Shown here: positions 55,111-64,000 of the stretch, in pieces
How positions within the stretch are numbered: the first letter of the stretch is position 1
How the letters are laid out: every line of letters begins with the position of its first letter
Source: Streptomyces sp. NBC_00344
GTDB taxonomy: Bacteria; Actinomycetota; Actinomycetes; Streptomycetales; Streptomycetaceae
NCBI RefSeq assembly: GCF_036088315.1
Contig: NZ_CP107996.1
Span: forward strand, 2,932,501 to 2,996,500
Direction of reading: 5' to 3'
Length of the DNA: 64,000 bases
Program-made: the position numbers and the translations under genes
The notes under the pieces: generated by a model
The model's database searches: none
Told to the model about the DNA's origin: nothing
What the model saw: the letters and a program-made list of their open reading frames with translations, nothing else

Positions 55111-55716
55111 TCAGTGCGCGATGATCAGGCTCATCGCCTCGGCCCGGGTGGCGGGGTCGCGCAGCTGACCGCGTACCGCGGAAGTGATGGTCTTCGCACC
55201 GGGCTTGCGGACTCCGCGCATCGTCATGCACATGTGCTCGCACTCGATGACCACGATCACTCCGCGCGGCTCCAGTATCGACATCAGCGACTCGGCCACC
55301 TGTGTGGTGAGGCGCTCCTGGACCTGCGGGCGCCGGGCGTAGACGTCGACGAGCCTGGCCAGCTTCGAAAGGCCGGTGATCTTTCCGTCGGTGGACGGGA
55401 TGTACCCGACGTGCGCGACACCGGTGAACGGCACCAGGTGGTGCTCGCAGTGGCTCTGCACCTCGATGTCCTTCACCAGGACCATTTCGTCGTGGCCCAG
55501 GTCGAATGTGGTCGTCAGGACATCCTCGGGGCGCTGGTGCAGGCCGGCGAAGATCTCCTTGTACGCGCGCGCCACCCGGGCCGGGGTCTCCAGCAGGCCC
55601 TCGCGGTCCGGATCCTCTCCGACGGCGATGAGAAGCTCACGCACGGCGTTCTCGGCCCGCTTCTCGTCGAATTCACGGACGGGGCTCGCGCTGTCCAGCG
55701 TTATCGGGTCGGTCAT
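55111..55716 (-). CDS. folE: GTP cyclohydrolase I
   Basis: Opens GTP to dihydroneopterin triphosphate, the entry to folate synthesis. The 201-residue protein has the zinc/active-site motif [12 protein letters not shown], then [27 protein letters not shown] and the second zinc Cys in [16 protein letters not shown]. The ATG at 55716 has GAGG upstream. It lies downstream of ftsH on the same strand, but a strong terminator at 55742-55781 separates them. It converges with the folP-DUF3180 unit. Confidence 0.97.
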   Translation of the reverse strand: MTDPITLDSASPVREFDEKRAENAVRELLIAVGEDPDREGLLETPARVARAYKEIFAGLHQRPEDVLTTTFDLGHDEMVLVKDIEVQSHCEHHLVPFTGVAHVGYIPSTDGKITGLSKLARLVDVYARRPQVQERLTTQVAESLMSILEPRGVIVVIECEHMCMTMRGVRKPGAKTITSAVRGQLRDPATRAEAMSLIIAH

Positions 55717-55741
55717 CTGTGCCTCGCTCCGTGAAAGAAAA

Positions 55742-55781
55742 ATGCCGCGTCCCCCAGGCTAGAACCTGGGGGACGCGGCAT
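55742..55781 (-). terminator. intrinsic terminator of ftsH
   Basis: A perfect 17-base stem (55742-55758 with 55765-55781), six-base loop, followed on the minus strand by TTTTTC. It sits 47 bases after the ftsH stop and just before folE. Confidence 0.9.
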
Positions 55782-55828
55782 GCATTCCGGGGCTACCGGG
55801 ACGGAGACGGCTCACGACCGGCGTGCGA

Positions 55829-57859
55829 TCAGCTCTCCGGCCTGTCCTCGGGCACCGACTCGATGGCGTTGTCCACCGGGGTGGCGCCGTTGGTGACCGC
55901 ACCGACCGCGCCGTTGGTGAGCGCCAATTCCCTCGGCGAGAGCACCGGGGGCCTGGTCGACGGCGTACGCCGGGTGGAGCCGGTCCACGCGGGGCGGGCC
56001 GGGCGCTTCACGATGCCGGAGAAGACCTCGGCGATCTGCTCCTTGTTCAGCGTCTCCTTCTCGAGAAGCTGCAGGACCAGATTGTCGAGAACGTCGCGGT
56101 TCTCGACGAGGATTTCCCAGGCCTCGTTGTGCGCGGTCTCGATGAGCTTCTTGACCTCTTCGTCGACCAGCGCGGCGACCTCTTCCGAGTAGTCGCGCTG
56201 ATGACCCATCTCCCGCCCGAGGAAGGGTTCGGAGTTGTCGCCACCGAACTTGATCGCGCCGAGACGCTCGGTCATGCCGTACTGCGTGACCATCGCGCGA
56301 GCGGTGGCCGTGGCCTTCTCGATGTCGTTGGCGGCGCCGGTGGTCGGGTCGTGGAAGACCAGTTCCTCGGCCGCGCGCCCGCCCAGCATGTACGCCAGCT
56401 GGTCGAGCATCTCGTTGCGCGTGGTCGAGTACTTGTCCTCGTCGGGCAGGACCATGGTGTAACCCAGGGCTCTGCCTCGGGACAAGATCGTGATCTTGTG
56501 GACCGGGTCCGAGTTGGGAGATGCCGCCGCGACCAGGGCGTGTCCGCCCTCGTGGTACGCGGTGATCTTCTTCTCCTTGTCGGACATGATCCGGGTCCGC
56601 TTCTGCGGGCCCGCCACGACGCGGTCGATCGCTTCGTCCAGTGAGTCGTTGTCGACGAGCTTGTGATTGCCGCGCGCGGTGAGCAGCGCGGCCTCGTTCA
56701 GCACGTTCGCCAGGTCGGCACCGGTGAAGCCGGGCGTACGGCGGGCAACGGCACCCAGGTCGACATCCGGGGCGACCGGCTTGCCCTTCTGGTGGACCTT
56801 GAGGATCTCCAGACGGCCCTGCATGTCCGGACGGTCGACCGCGATCTGCCGGTCGAAACGGCCGGGACGCAGCAGCGCCGGGTCGAGGATGTCCGGACGG
56901 TTCGTGGCGGCGATCAGAATGACGCCGCCCTTCACGTCGAAGCCGTCCATCTCGACGAGCAGCTGGTTGAGCGTCTGCTCGCGCTCGTCGTGACCACCGC
57001 CGAGACCCGCACCACGGTGCCGGCCGACGGCGTCGATCTCGTCGACGAAGACGATCGCGGGAGCGTTCGCCTTGGCCTGCTCGAAGAGGTCACGCACCCG
57101 GGACGCACCGACACCGACGAACATCTCGACGAAGTCGGAACCGGAGATCGAGTAGAACGGGACGCCGGCCTCACCCGCGACGGCGCGTGCGAGCAGCGTC
57201 TTGCCCGTACCCGGCGGGCCGTACAGCAGGACACCCTTGGGGATCTTGGCGCCGACGGCCTGGAACTTCGCCGGCTCCTGCAGGAACTCCTTGATCTCGT
57301 GGAGTTCCTCGACCGCCTCGTCGGACCCCGCCACATCGGAGAAGGTCGTCTTGGGGGTGTCCTTGGTGATCAGTTTGGCCTTGGACTTCCCGAACTGCAT
57401 GACGCGGGAGCCGCCGCCCTGCATCTGGTTCATCAGGAAGAGGAAGACCACGACGATGAGCACGAAGGGCAGCAGCGAGAGCAGAATTCCGACGAACGGA
57501 TTCTGCTTCGACGGCGAGACCGTGTAGCCCTTCGCGATGTCGCCGCTGTCGACCTTGCTCTGCAGCTTGGCGGCGAGGGCAGTGCCCTGCGCATCGCCGA
57601 TGTAGTTCGACTGGAACTTGCTGCCGGACTCGCCGGCGAGCTTCTGGCCGTCCTTCAGTTCGACCTTGATGACGTTCTCGTCACCCGTCGTGACCTTGGC
57701 CTGCTCGACCTGGTTCTTGTCGATCGCCTGGACGACCTTAGAGGTGTCCACTGACTTGTAGCCGCCCGACGAGCCGACGACCTGCATCAACACGACCACG
57801 GCGAGGACGGCCAGCACGATCCACATGACCGGCCCACGGAAGTATCGCTTCACGTCCAT
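55829..57859 (-). CDS. ftsH: ATP-dependent membrane zinc protease FtsH
   Basis: Membrane-bound AAA protease that degrades misfolded membrane and some cytosolic proteins. The 676 residues have two membrane helices (~11-28 and ~108-126) around a small exterior domain, the AAA module with Walker [14 protein letters not shown], Walker B FVDEIDA and [15 protein letters not shown], and the protease domain with the zinc site HEGGHAL and the third ligand region near [14 protein letters not shown]. The C-terminal part is rich in Pro/Arg/Thr. The ATG at 57859 is the natural start. hpt lies upstream, separated by a terminator. Confidence 0.97.
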   Translation of the reverse strand: MDVKRYFRGPVMWIVLAVLAVVVLMQVVGSSGGYKSVDTSKVVQAIDKNQVEQAKVTTGDENVIKVELKDGQKLAGESGSKFQSNYIGDAQGTALAAKLQSKVDSGDIAKGYTVSPSKQNPFVGILLSLLPFVLIVVVFLFLMNQMQGGGSRVMQFGKSKAKLITKDTPKTTFSDVAGSDEAVEELHEIKEFLQEPAKFQAVGAKIPKGVLLYGPPGTGKTLLARAVAGEAGVPFYSISGSDFVEMFVGVGASRVRDLFEQAKANAPAIVFVDEIDAVGRHRGAGLGGGHDEREQTLNQLLVEMDGFDVKGGVILIAATNRPDILDPALLRPGRFDRQIAVDRPDMQGRLEILKVHQKGKPVAPDVDLGAVARRTPGFTGADLANVLNEAALLTARGNHKLVDNDSLDEAIDRVVAGPQKRTRIMSDKEKKITAYHEGGHALVAAASPNSDPVHKITILSRGRALGYTMVLPDEDKYSTTRNEMLDQLAYMLGGRAAEELVFHDPTTGAANDIEKATATARAMVTQYGMTERLGAIKFGGDNSEPFLGREMGHQRDYSEEVAALVDEEVKKLIETAHNEAWEILVENRDVLDNLVLQLLEKETLNKEQIAEVFSGIVKRPARPAWTGSTRRTPSTRPPVLSPRELALTNGAVGAVTNGATPVDNAIESVPEDRPES

Positions 57860-58052
57860 CCATACGGGGCGGAACTACGCCCCGTCCCTCCTGCCCGTAG
57901 GTAAATGCTGCTGTGAGTAAAGACTGTTCTTCGGACGGTACCCCAGCATCGGAGCCGGTGACCGCACAGGACCACTGACGATCCTGTCTTCCCCTGCTCC
58001 AACGGCGGGAACCAGGTGAGGGTTCCCGTTCGGCTCACGGCTGAACCCGTGG

Positions 58053-58077
58053 GGCCGTCCGGCGGAACCGGACGGCC
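58053..58077 (-). terminator. terminator of hpt
   Basis: GGCCGTCCGG (58053-58062) pairs with CCGGACGGCC (58068-58077) around CGGAA. It directly abuts the hpt stop codon. Confidence 0.75.
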
Positions 58078-58632
58078 TCAGCCGCCGTAGACGTGCGGTG
58101 CCAGGGTGCCGACGAAGGGCAGGTTGCGGTACTTCTCGGCGTAGTCGAGGCCGTACCCGATGACGAACTCGTTCGGGATGTCGAACCCGACCCACTTCAC
58201 GTCGAGAGAGACCTTCGCCGCGTCCGGCTTGCGCAGCAGGGTGCAGACCTCGAGCGACTCGGGCTCGCGGGATCCGAGGTTCGAGAGCAGCCAGGAGAGC
58301 GTGAGACCCGAGTCGATGATGTCCTCGACGATCAGGACGTGCTTGCCCTTGATGTCGGTGTCGAGGTCCTTGAGGATCCGCACGACGCCCGAGGACTGGG
58401 TACCCGCGCCGTACGAGGACACCGCCATCCAGTCCATCGTGACCGATGAGGACAGTGCGCGGGCGAGGTCCGCCATCACCATCACGGCACCCTTGAGAAC
58501 GCCCACGAGCAGGACGTCCTTGCCCGCGTACTCCGCGTCGATCTTCGCGGCCAGTTCCGCCAGCTTGGCGTCGATCTCTTCCTTGGTGATGAGCACCGAC
58601 GCGAGGTCGGTGCCCATGTCTTTCTCGTTCAC
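58078..58632 (-). CDS. hpt: hypoxanthine phosphoribosyltransferase
   Basis: Purine salvage enzyme making IMP or GMP from the base and PRPP. The 184 residues contain [44 protein letters not shown], the PRPP loop [18 protein letters not shown] and [28 protein letters not shown], all diagnostic. I chose the GTG at 58632 ([10 protein letters not shown]), matching the extra N-terminal residues I recall in S. coelicolor Hpt; a GTG at 58641 and an ATG at 58617 are alternatives. tilS precedes it by 38 bases, a widespread pairing. Confidence 0.94.
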   Translation of the reverse strand: MNEKDMGTDLASVLITKEEIDAKLAELAAKIDAEYAGKDVLLVGVLKGAVMVMADLARALSSSVTMDWMAVSSYGAGTQSSGVVRILKDLDTDIKGKHVLIVEDIIDSGLTLSWLLSNLGSREPESLEVCTLLRKPDAAKVSLDVKWVGFDIPNEFVIGYGLDYAEKYRNLPFVGTLAPHVYGG

Positions 58633-58670
58633 CCGGGCCACTTTCGGTTGCTTGTGCTTCAGCTTCAGGC

Positions 58671-59753
58671 TCAGCTCGGTTTCGGACCGCCTGGCCGGAT
58701 GACCAGTCTGCCACCCTGCCGTTGGGCCTCGACCCGGCCGGGGAGGTTGATGGCTCCCTGCCCCCGCCAGCCGGTGATCAGCCGGTCGATCTCCTCGATG
58801 TGGCGGGCGAAGAGAGAACCTGCGGGGGCGCCCGCCGCGATGGCCGTGCGCCGCAGCACGCGGCGGCGGACGGCAGGCGGCAGGGCCTGGAGCTTGCCGC
58901 ACACCAGCCGGCCCGCCTCGTCCCTGACGGCGGCCTCGGCGTCCGCCGCCCAGGCGTCCAGGGCGTCGGCGTCGTCGCGGGAGAGGCGGGCCGTACGGGC
59001 CAGGGCCTCCACCACACCTTTGCCGAGCGACTTCTCCAGTGCGGGGAGACCCTCGTGGCGCAACCGGGAGCGGGTGTACGCGCGGTCGGTGTTGTGCGGG
59101 TCGTCCCAGACCGGGATGTGCTGAATCAGACAGGCCTTGCGGGCCGTCTGCCGGTCGAGCTGGAGGAAGGGGCGCCGGTAGCGTCCGGCCGTCCCCGAGA
59201 CGGCCGCCATCCCGGAGAGTGAGCGGATACCGGAGCCGCGGGCGAGACCGAGCAGGACGGTCTCAGCCTGGTCGTCACGGGTGTGGCCGAGCAGGACGGC
59301 CGCGGCCCCGTGGCGCTCGGCCACGGCGTCGAGCGCGGCGTATCTGGCGTCCCTGGCGGCTGCTTCGGGTCCGCCTGCCTTGCCGACGGCGACAGCGACG
59401 GACTCGACGGGGTCGAGGCCGAGCCCGGCCAGGCGGGAGACGACCTCGGCGGCGCGGAGGTCCGAGCCGGCCTGGAGGCCGTGGTCCACTGTGACGCCGC
59501 CGGCGCGGACGGCGAGCTTTCCGGCCTCGAAGGCCAGGGCGGAGGCGAGCGCCATGGAATCGGCACCACCGGAGCACGCGACCAGCACCAGTGGCTGTCG
59601 CTGCTCGTACGGGGTGCCGCCCGGGCCGGTACCGCCGGAGGATCGGGGGGGATGGCTACTGCTCGCGAGAAGTGCGGAGTGCTCGTTCAGTACGTCGTGG
59701 AGTACGCGGCGAACCGCGAGGCGTATCGCCGCGACCGCTGGATGGGGACCCAT
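58671..59753 (-). CDS. tilS: tRNA(Ile)-lysidine synthase
   Basis: Modifies C34 of tRNA-Ile2 to lysidine so that it reads AUA. The 360-residue protein has the N-type ATP pyrophosphatase loop [13 protein letters not shown] (near 58-70), [37 protein letters not shown] and [12 protein letters not shown]...VWDDPHN, all TilS features. A ~50-residue N-terminal region precedes the loop. The ATG at 59753 has AGGG about nine bases upstream. It is followed by hpt. Confidence 0.95.
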   Translation of the reverse strand: MGPHPAVAAIRLAVRRVLHDVLNEHSALLASSSHPPRSSGGTGPGGTPYEQRQPLVLVACSGGADSMALASALAFEAGKLAVRAGGVTVDHGLQAGSDLRAAEVVSRLAGLGLDPVESVAVAVGKAGGPEAAARDARYAALDAVAERHGAAAVLLGHTRDDQAETVLLGLARGSGIRSLSGMAAVSGTAGRYRRPFLQLDRQTARKACLIQHIPVWDDPHNTDRAYTRSRLRHEGLPALEKSLGKGVVEALARTARLSRDDADALDAWAADAEAAVRDEAGRLVCGKLQALPPAVRRRVLRRTAIAAGAPAGSLFARHIEEIDRLITGWRGQGAINLPGRVEAQRQGGRLVIRPGGPKPS

Positions 59754-59925
59754 GTCCGGTGCCCTTCGCTGGAGTTGGGGGGTGCATCGGGGGAAGATGG
59801 CCAAGTCACACAGAGTGCATAGATGGTGACAGAACCGGGCCGTTCCCCGAGCATTGCACGCCAACCCCCCGCCTACGGTCCCTCGGACGGGTGAATAGCA
59901 CGGCGTCCTTCTGCCGCAGGCCTGA

Positions 59926-61056
59926 TCAGGATGCAGAGTCTCCCTTACGGTGCACCCGCGCGATCCACTCCGCCGGAGCGGCGATTTCCGCTTTGGTGGG
60001 AAGCGTGTTCGGTGAGGTCCAGACGCGGTTGAAGCCGTCCATGCCGACCTCGTCGACGACCGTCCGCACGAACCGCTCGCCGTCCCGGTACTGCCGGAGC
60101 TTGGCGTCGAGGCCCAGAAGCTTGCGCAGCGCCTGGTCGAGCCTGCCCGCCCCGCGGGCCCTGCGCTGCTGGAACTTCTCGCGGATCTCGTTGACGGAGG
60201 GCACCACCTCGGGGCCGACGCCGTCCATCACGTAATCGGCGTGCCCTTCGAGCAGGGACATCACGGCGGTGAGCCGGCTGAGGATCTCGCGCTGGGCCGG
60301 GGTCTGCACCAGCTCGACGAGTGAACCGCCGCTCTCGTCCTCCTCGCCCTCGGGGCGACCGCCCGCGAGTGACTGGGCCGCTTCCCGCAGTCGTTCGAGC
60401 ACCGTCATCGGGTCGATGTCCGTCTCACTGAGGAACGACTGAATTTCGCCCTCGAGATGGTCGCGCAGCCAGGGCACGGCGGTGAACTGGGTGCGGTGGG
60501 TCTCCTCGTGCAAGCAGACCCAGAGGCGGAAGTCGTGCGGCTCGACTTCGAGCTCGCGCTCGACATGGACGATGTTCGGGGCGACCAGCAGCAGGCGTCC
60601 GCCTCCGCCCGCCGGCATGTCGCGGCCGGCCGGGGCGAAGGTCTCGTACTGGCCGAGTACCCGGGAGGAGAGGAAGGACAGCAGCATGCCCAGTTCGACG
60701 CCTGTCACCTTGCCGCCGACCGCACCGAACACGGCTCCGCCCGGCGTGTTTGCCCGGCGGTTCTGCATCTTCTCCATCAGCGGCTTCAGGATTTCCCGGA
60801 AGCCGGCCACATTGGCCTTCACCCAGCCTGCCCGGTCCACCACGAGCACCGGGGTGTCCGCCAGGTCCGTGTCCTCCGGGATCATCCGGGTGAAGGCCCG
60901 GACATGCTCCTCGGCGGACTTGGCGTGCCGCCGCAGTTCAGCGACCACCGCCCGGGCTTCGTCCCTGCTGACGTCCGGACCCTGCTTCGCGAAGCGGGTC
61001 GCGGTCGCCATGGCGAGGTTCCAGTCGACCATCTCGGCACCACCGATGCGCGTCAT
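59926..61056 (-). CDS. zinc-dependent metalloprotease-like protein (DUF2342)
   Basis: A 376-residue protein of the DUF2342 family, annotated as coenzyme F420 biosynthesis-associated or as a zinc-dependent metalloprotease. The metal site is probably [10 protein letters not shown] (HExxH, near 193) with the downstream [46 protein letters not shown] and [13 protein letters not shown] are other conserved blocks. No signal peptide is visible. The ATG at 61056 lies six bases after TACGGT, suggesting a leaderless mRNA. Its substrate is unknown. It lies between dacB and tilS, all on the minus strand. Confidence 0.88.
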   Translation of the reverse strand: MTRIGGAEMVDWNLAMATATRFAKQGPDVSRDEARAVVAELRRHAKSAEEHVRAFTRMIPEDTDLADTPVLVVDRAGWVKANVAGFREILKPLMEKMQNRRANTPGGAVFGAVGGKVTGVELGMLLSFLSSRVLGQYETFAPAGRDMPAGGGGRLLLVAPNIVHVERELEVEPHDFRLWVCLHEETHRTQFTAVPWLRDHLEGEIQSFLSETDIDPMTVLERLREAAQSLAGGRPEGEEDESGGSLVELVQTPAQREILSRLTAVMSLLEGHADYVMDGVGPEVVPSVNEIREKFQQRRARGAGRLDQALRKLLGLDAKLRQYRDGERFVRTVVDEVGMDGFNRVWTSPNTLPTKAEIAAPAEWIARVHRKGDSAS

Positions 61057-61127
61057 GCGTCAACCGTACGTGCTGGGCTGCGCGCACGGTGAGGTGTCGG
61101 GGCCGCCGGTGCGCGGGCTCTGCGCGG

Positions 61128-62558
61128 CTATTGCGCACAGCCGCAGGAGGCGACCGCCGTGCCGAGGCGGTCCAAGGCCGACTCCGCCTCCGCCGCTGAG
61201 GCCGTACCGGACGCCATGAAGGCGAAGGCGAGCAGCCTGCCCCTGTCGTCCACCACGGTGCCGGCCAGGGTGTTCACACCAGTCAGCGTGCCGGTCTTGC
61301 CGTGCAGCAGACCGGTGGCGCGGGAGGCGTCGGTGTAGCGCGCCCCGAGTGTGCCGCTGAACCCCGCGACCGGGAGACCGGTCAGCACCGGGCGCAGTTC
61401 CGGGTGCGCCGGTTCACCGGACCGGCTCAGCAGGGTGGCCAGCAACCCCGCCGAGACCTTGTCGTGCCGGTCGAGACCGCTGCCGTCGGCGAATCGGGCC
61501 CCGTCCAGCGGCATGCCGAGCTTCTTGAGCTGCGCCGCCACCGCCCGCCCCGCGCCCTCGAAGCTCGCCGGCCTGCCGGTGGCCAGCGCGGTCTGCCGGG
61601 CGACGGCTTCCGCGATGTCGTTGTCGCTGTTGGTGAGGGCTCTCTCGACGAGGTCGGAAAGGGGCGCGGAGTACGTCCTCGCGACCGGCTCGGAGTGCGG
61701 CGGGGCCTCGCCGTGGGCCGGGGCACGCGAGGAGCCGACGTGCCGGTCGGCCAGCAGCCCGGCGAAGGCACGGGCCGCGTCGCCGGCCGGGTCGCCGCTG
61801 CGCGGGGCGGGCCCGTGGTCGCTCGTTTCCAGCCGCCCCTCGTCCGTCATCAGCGCGCTGACCGGGGCGATGTTGTCGTTGGGGCCGATGGGGTGCTGCG
61901 CGGGTCCCGAGTACAGCGAGGTGTCGTAGCCGAGACGTACCGACGTGACGCCCCGGTCGCGCAGGACCCGGACGGTCTCGTCGGCGAGTGCGCGCAACCG
62001 GTCCCGGTCCAGCGTCGGGTCGCCACCGCCCTCCAGGGTCAGCCGCTTGCCGTCCGGGCTCGCGGAGACCGTGGTGGCGATCCGGTGGCCGGGGCCGAGC
62101 GCCGAGAGACCGGCGGCCATGGTCGCCAGCTTGACCGTGGACGCCGGGGTCATGGCCCGGTCCGGCTTCGACCCGAAGAGCCGTTCGCCGGTGGCGGTGT
62201 CGATCACGACTCCGCTGCGGACCGGACCGAGTGCCGGATCGTCCATCAGCGGGCCGAGCACCTTGCCGAGCCCCTTCCCGGTGGGTGTCGCCGCACGGCC
62301 GAGCGCGGCCAGCACCGCCGGGGCGCTCGGGGCGGCCGCCGGGGCACTGGGACGCGCGGGGTGTCCGTGATCTGCGCCACCTGTCCGGCCCCTGGCGGCC
62401 GCCCAGTCCCGCTCGGCCTTACGCTGACCTGAGTCCCAGGGTCCGGACGCCACGATCAGCCCGGCCGCGAGCGCCAGACCGATCACGGCGGAGGCCGCCG
62501 CGAGCTGCCATGTCGTCACCTTCGGCATCGCCGGTCCAGGCATCGTCACCTTCGGCAT
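61128..62558 (-). CDS. dacB: D-alanyl-D-alanine carboxypeptidase / PBP4 (peptidase S13)
   Basis: Low-molecular-mass class C penicillin-binding protein that trims peptidoglycan stem peptides. After a short start with a repeated MPKVT, a membrane anchor or signal spans ~15-37 ([23 protein letters not shown], residues ~14-36). The penicilloyl serine domain has SxxK (PASTVKLA), SxN ([12 protein letters not shown]) and KTG ([13 protein letters not shown]), in order. Length 476. I chose the ATG at 62558 with GAGGTG upstream; the frame extends to 62609 without family support, and an ATG at 62528 is also possible. Confidence 0.95.
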   Translation of the reverse strand: MPKVTMPGPAMPKVTTWQLAAASAVIGLALAAGLIVASGPWDSGQRKAERDWAAARGRTGGADHGHPARPSAPAAAPSAPAVLAALGRAATPTGKGLGKVLGPLMDDPALGPVRSGVVIDTATGERLFGSKPDRAMTPASTVKLATMAAGLSALGPGHRIATTVSASPDGKRLTLEGGGDPTLDRDRLRALADETVRVLRDRGVTSVRLGYDTSLYSGPAQHPIGPNDNIAPVSALMTDEGRLETSDHGPAPRSGDPAGDAARAFAGLLADRHVGSSRAPAHGEAPPHSEPVARTYSAPLSDLVERALTNSDNDIAEAVARQTALATGRPASFEGAGRAVAAQLKKLGMPLDGARFADGSGLDRHDKVSAGLLATLLSRSGEPAHPELRPVLTGLPVAGFSGTLGARYTDASRATGLLHGKTGTLTGVNTLAGTVVDDRGRLLAFAFMASGTASAAEAESALDRLGTAVASCGCAQ

Positions 62559-62702
62559 CGGCACCTCGGAGCAGCCCCTTTCGCGATCACACATCGTCGT
62601 GGGGGACACTTAACCACTGCGTTTGCTGCGAGCACGGCACCCGGCGGGCTCGGCAGGACGCAGCACCACTCGAAGTCAGTGTTGATCATGGAGGAGCCAC
62701 CC

Positions 62703-63197
62703 GTGGAGTTCGACGTCACCATCGAGATCCCGAAGGGTTCGCGGAACAAGTACGAGGTGGACCACGAGACCGGGCGGATCCGTCTGGACCGTCGGCTCTT
62801 CACCTCTACCAGCTACCCCGCGGACTACGGATTCGTCGAGAACACCCTCGGCGAGGACGGCGACCCGCTGGACGCCCTGGTCCTGCTGGACGAGCCCACC
62901 TTCCCCGGCTGTGTCATCAAGTGCCGCGCCATCGGGATGTTCCGGATGACCGACGAGGCGGGCGGCGACGACAAGCTGCTCTGCGTGCCGGCCTCCGACC
63001 CGCGCGTCGAGCACCTGCGCGACATCCACCATGTGTCGGAGTTCGACCGCCTGGAGATCCAGCACTTCTTCGAGGTCTACAAGGACCTGGAGCCCGGCAA
63101 GTCCGTCGAGGGCGCCGACTGGGTCGGCCGCAGCGACGCCGAGGCCGAGGTCGAGGCCTCGTACAAGCGCCTTCAGGCGCAGGGCGGCTCGCACTGA
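62703..63197 (+). CDS. ppa: inorganic pyrophosphatase
   Basis: Hydrolyses pyrophosphate and drives biosynthesis; essential family I enzyme. The 164 residues are typical: [46 protein letters not shown] (with the metal signature DGDPLDAL) and a family-typical [13 protein letters not shown] region. I chose the GTG at 62703, with GGAGGA seven bases upstream, over the in-frame ATG at 62679, because it gives the family length and the best ribosome site. It is divergent from dacB and followed by a hairpin. Confidence 0.96.
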   Translation: MEFDVTIEIPKGSRNKYEVDHETGRIRLDRRLFTSTSYPADYGFVENTLGEDGDPLDALVLLDEPTFPGCVIKCRAIGMFRMTDEAGGDDKLLCVPASDPRVEHLRDIHHVSEFDRLEIQHFFEVYKDLEPGKSVEGADWVGRSDAEAEVEASYKRLQAQGGSH

Positions 63198-63243
63198 TCC
63201 CGGTGCGGCCCCGGTGCTGAGGCGCCACTGAACTGCCTGCTGC

Positions 63244-63273
63244 GGGCGGTGCACTCTTCCGGGTGCACCGCCC
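63244..63273 (+). terminator. terminator of ppa
   Basis: GGGCGGTGCAC (63244-63254) pairs perfectly with GTGCACCGCCC (63263-63273) around an eight-base loop, 46 bases after the ppa stop. Confidence 0.75.
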
Positions 63274-63364
63274 TCAGTGCGTCCCCGGGCGGCGGGAACC
63301 GTATCCGTGTCCATACTGGGCAGGCGGCAGGCACACACACACGGAAGAGGTCGGAGCGGAGCGA

Positions 63365-64000
63365 GTGGTCGCTGAGTCGGAAGGTCCGGAGGGCCACAAG
63401 CCGCAGTCGGACGAGGTACGGAGCGCGTTCGTACCGCCGGCGGGCACGGGCTCCTCCCCCGCGGTCACTCCCGAGGACGGGTCGACCACCTCGGAATTCT
63501 CCGTACCCGCGGGCTTCTCCGCAGAGGCCGCGGCCGAACCCGAAGGCTCCGCCTTCACCACGCCGCAGACCTACAGCGCCCAGAACTCGCCGCCCGCCTT
63601 CACCCCCGCCCATGGCATTCCCATGATCAGGCTGGCCAAGGAGGCGCCCTGGCAGGACCGGATGCGCACCATGCTGCGGATGCCGGTCCACGAACGGCCC
63701 GCCCTGGAGGCCGCGCAGAAGCACGAGGAGGACTCGGGGCCCGCCGTCCCCCGTGTGCTGGACCTGACGCTGCGTATCGGCGAGCTGCTGCTCGCCGGCG
63801 GTGAGGGAGCCGAGGACGTGGAGGCGGCGATGTTCGCCGTCACCCAGGCGTACGGGCTCCAGCGCTGCGAGCCGACGGTCACCTTCACGCTGCTGTCGAT
63901 CTCCCACCAGCCCTCGCTGGTCGACGATCCGGTCACGGCGAGCCGGACGGTGCGCCGCCGGGGCACCGACTACACCCGACTGGCCGCCGTCTACCACCTG
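63365..64000 (+). CDS. threonine/serine exporter family protein (ThrE-like), N-terminal part
   Basis: The frame is open from a GTG at 63365 to the window edge (212 codons). The first ~90 residues are low-complexity (Ser, Pro, Glu). The ThrE cytoplasmic N-domain follows: VLDLTLRIGELLLAGGEGAEDVEAAMFAVTQAYGL, CEPTVTFTLLSISH and SRTVRRRGTDYTRLAAV, a pattern typical of the ThrE/YjjP family. The membrane domain lies outside the window. The start has GGAGCGGAGCGA before it. Relatives export threonine and serine. Confidence 0.88.
   Translation, partial: MVAESEGPEGHKPQSDEVRSAFVPPAGTGSSPAVTPEDGSTTSEFSVPAGFSAEAAAEPEGSAFTTPQTYSAQNSPPAFTPAHGIPMIRLAKEAPWQDRMRTMLRMPVHERPALEAAQKHEEDSGPAVPRVLDLTLRIGELLLAGGEGAEDVEAAMFAVTQAYGLQRCEPTVTFTLLSISHQPSLVDDPVTASRTVRRRGTDYTRLAAVYHL

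Noticed and set aside
62515..62560. Short direct repeat at the dacB start (GTCACCTTCGGCATCG twice)
   Set aside because: It encodes the repeated MPKVT at the N-terminus; probably a harmless small duplication affecting only start-codon choice.
63295..63325. GGGAACC followed by CATACTG as an ECF promoter for the ThrE-like gene
   Set aside because: The -35-like half is good but no GTC-type -10 occurs at the right distance.

Overview
The window is a high-GC chromosomal segment from a Streptomyces (or very close actinomycete). The evidence is the extreme third-position GC, frequent GTG starts, many four-base ATGA/GTGA gene overlaps, and marker genes in an order familiar from the Streptomyces core: proC, ilvD, radA-disA, mutY, sigE-cseABC, clpC, lsr2, the panC-nadB-nadC-coaX operon, an orphan nuoD, the folate cluster, ftsH, hpt, tilS, dacB and ppa. 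I saw no insertion sequence, prophage, CRISPR array, rRNA or tRNA. This is core chromosome rather than an accessory island.

Layout. 1-9.4 kb, mostly minus strand: start of proC; an ABC-2 exporter pair with a palindromic operator over a leaderless start; two paralogous SAM methyltransferases around a small membrane protein; ilvD; then a TetR regulator, a TIM-barrel isomerase and a Ppx/GppA phosphatase. 9.5-17.4 kb: a Cys-rich conserved protein; a membrane protein that joins sigma-factor-like helices, a ZAS-type zinc motif, one membrane helix and a BACON-like exterior domain; radA-disA (DNA repair and c-di-AMP synthesis); a PAP2 phosphatase; mutY. 17.6-20.9 kb: the cell-envelope stress operon sigE-cseA-cseB-cseC, closed by a long hairpin. 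20.9-25.4 kb: a DHA2 drug exporter and its divergent TetR regulator around a striking inverted-repeat operator; an M23 peptidase; an alpha/beta hydrolase. 25.4-31.2 kb: clpC, lsr2, an argA-type acetyltransferase behind a BlaI-like regulator, and small proteins.

31.4-36.7 kb: a tightly coupled minus-strand cofactor operon (DUF2520 protein, panC, nadB, nadC, coaX) for CoA and NAD. 36.8-44.8 kb: a threonine-aldolase-like lyase, an ArsR-type regulator, a two-component pair, a MidA/NDUFAF7-type methyltransferase followed directly by an orphan NuoD, and a coiled-coil membrane protein. 44.9-48.7 kb: an osmoprotectant ABC transporter split into a permease-permease-binding protein unit and a divergent ATPase. 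48.7-51.7 kb: an esterase divergent from an MprF-like lipid lysyltransferase with a candidate SigE promoter. 52-63.2 kb: folP-NTF2-folB-folK-DUF3180 facing folE-ftsH-hpt-tilS, then a DUF2342 metalloprotease, dacB and ppa. The right edge holds the start of a ThrE-like exporter.

The observations I consider most worth following are the MidA-like methyltransferase next to an orphan NuoD whose quinone-site Tyr is a Trp, the sigma/ZAS/BACON fusion, the candidate SigE promoter on the mprF-like gene, and the two palindromic operator regions. I did not find a clearly undescribed multi-gene defence or mobile system here.
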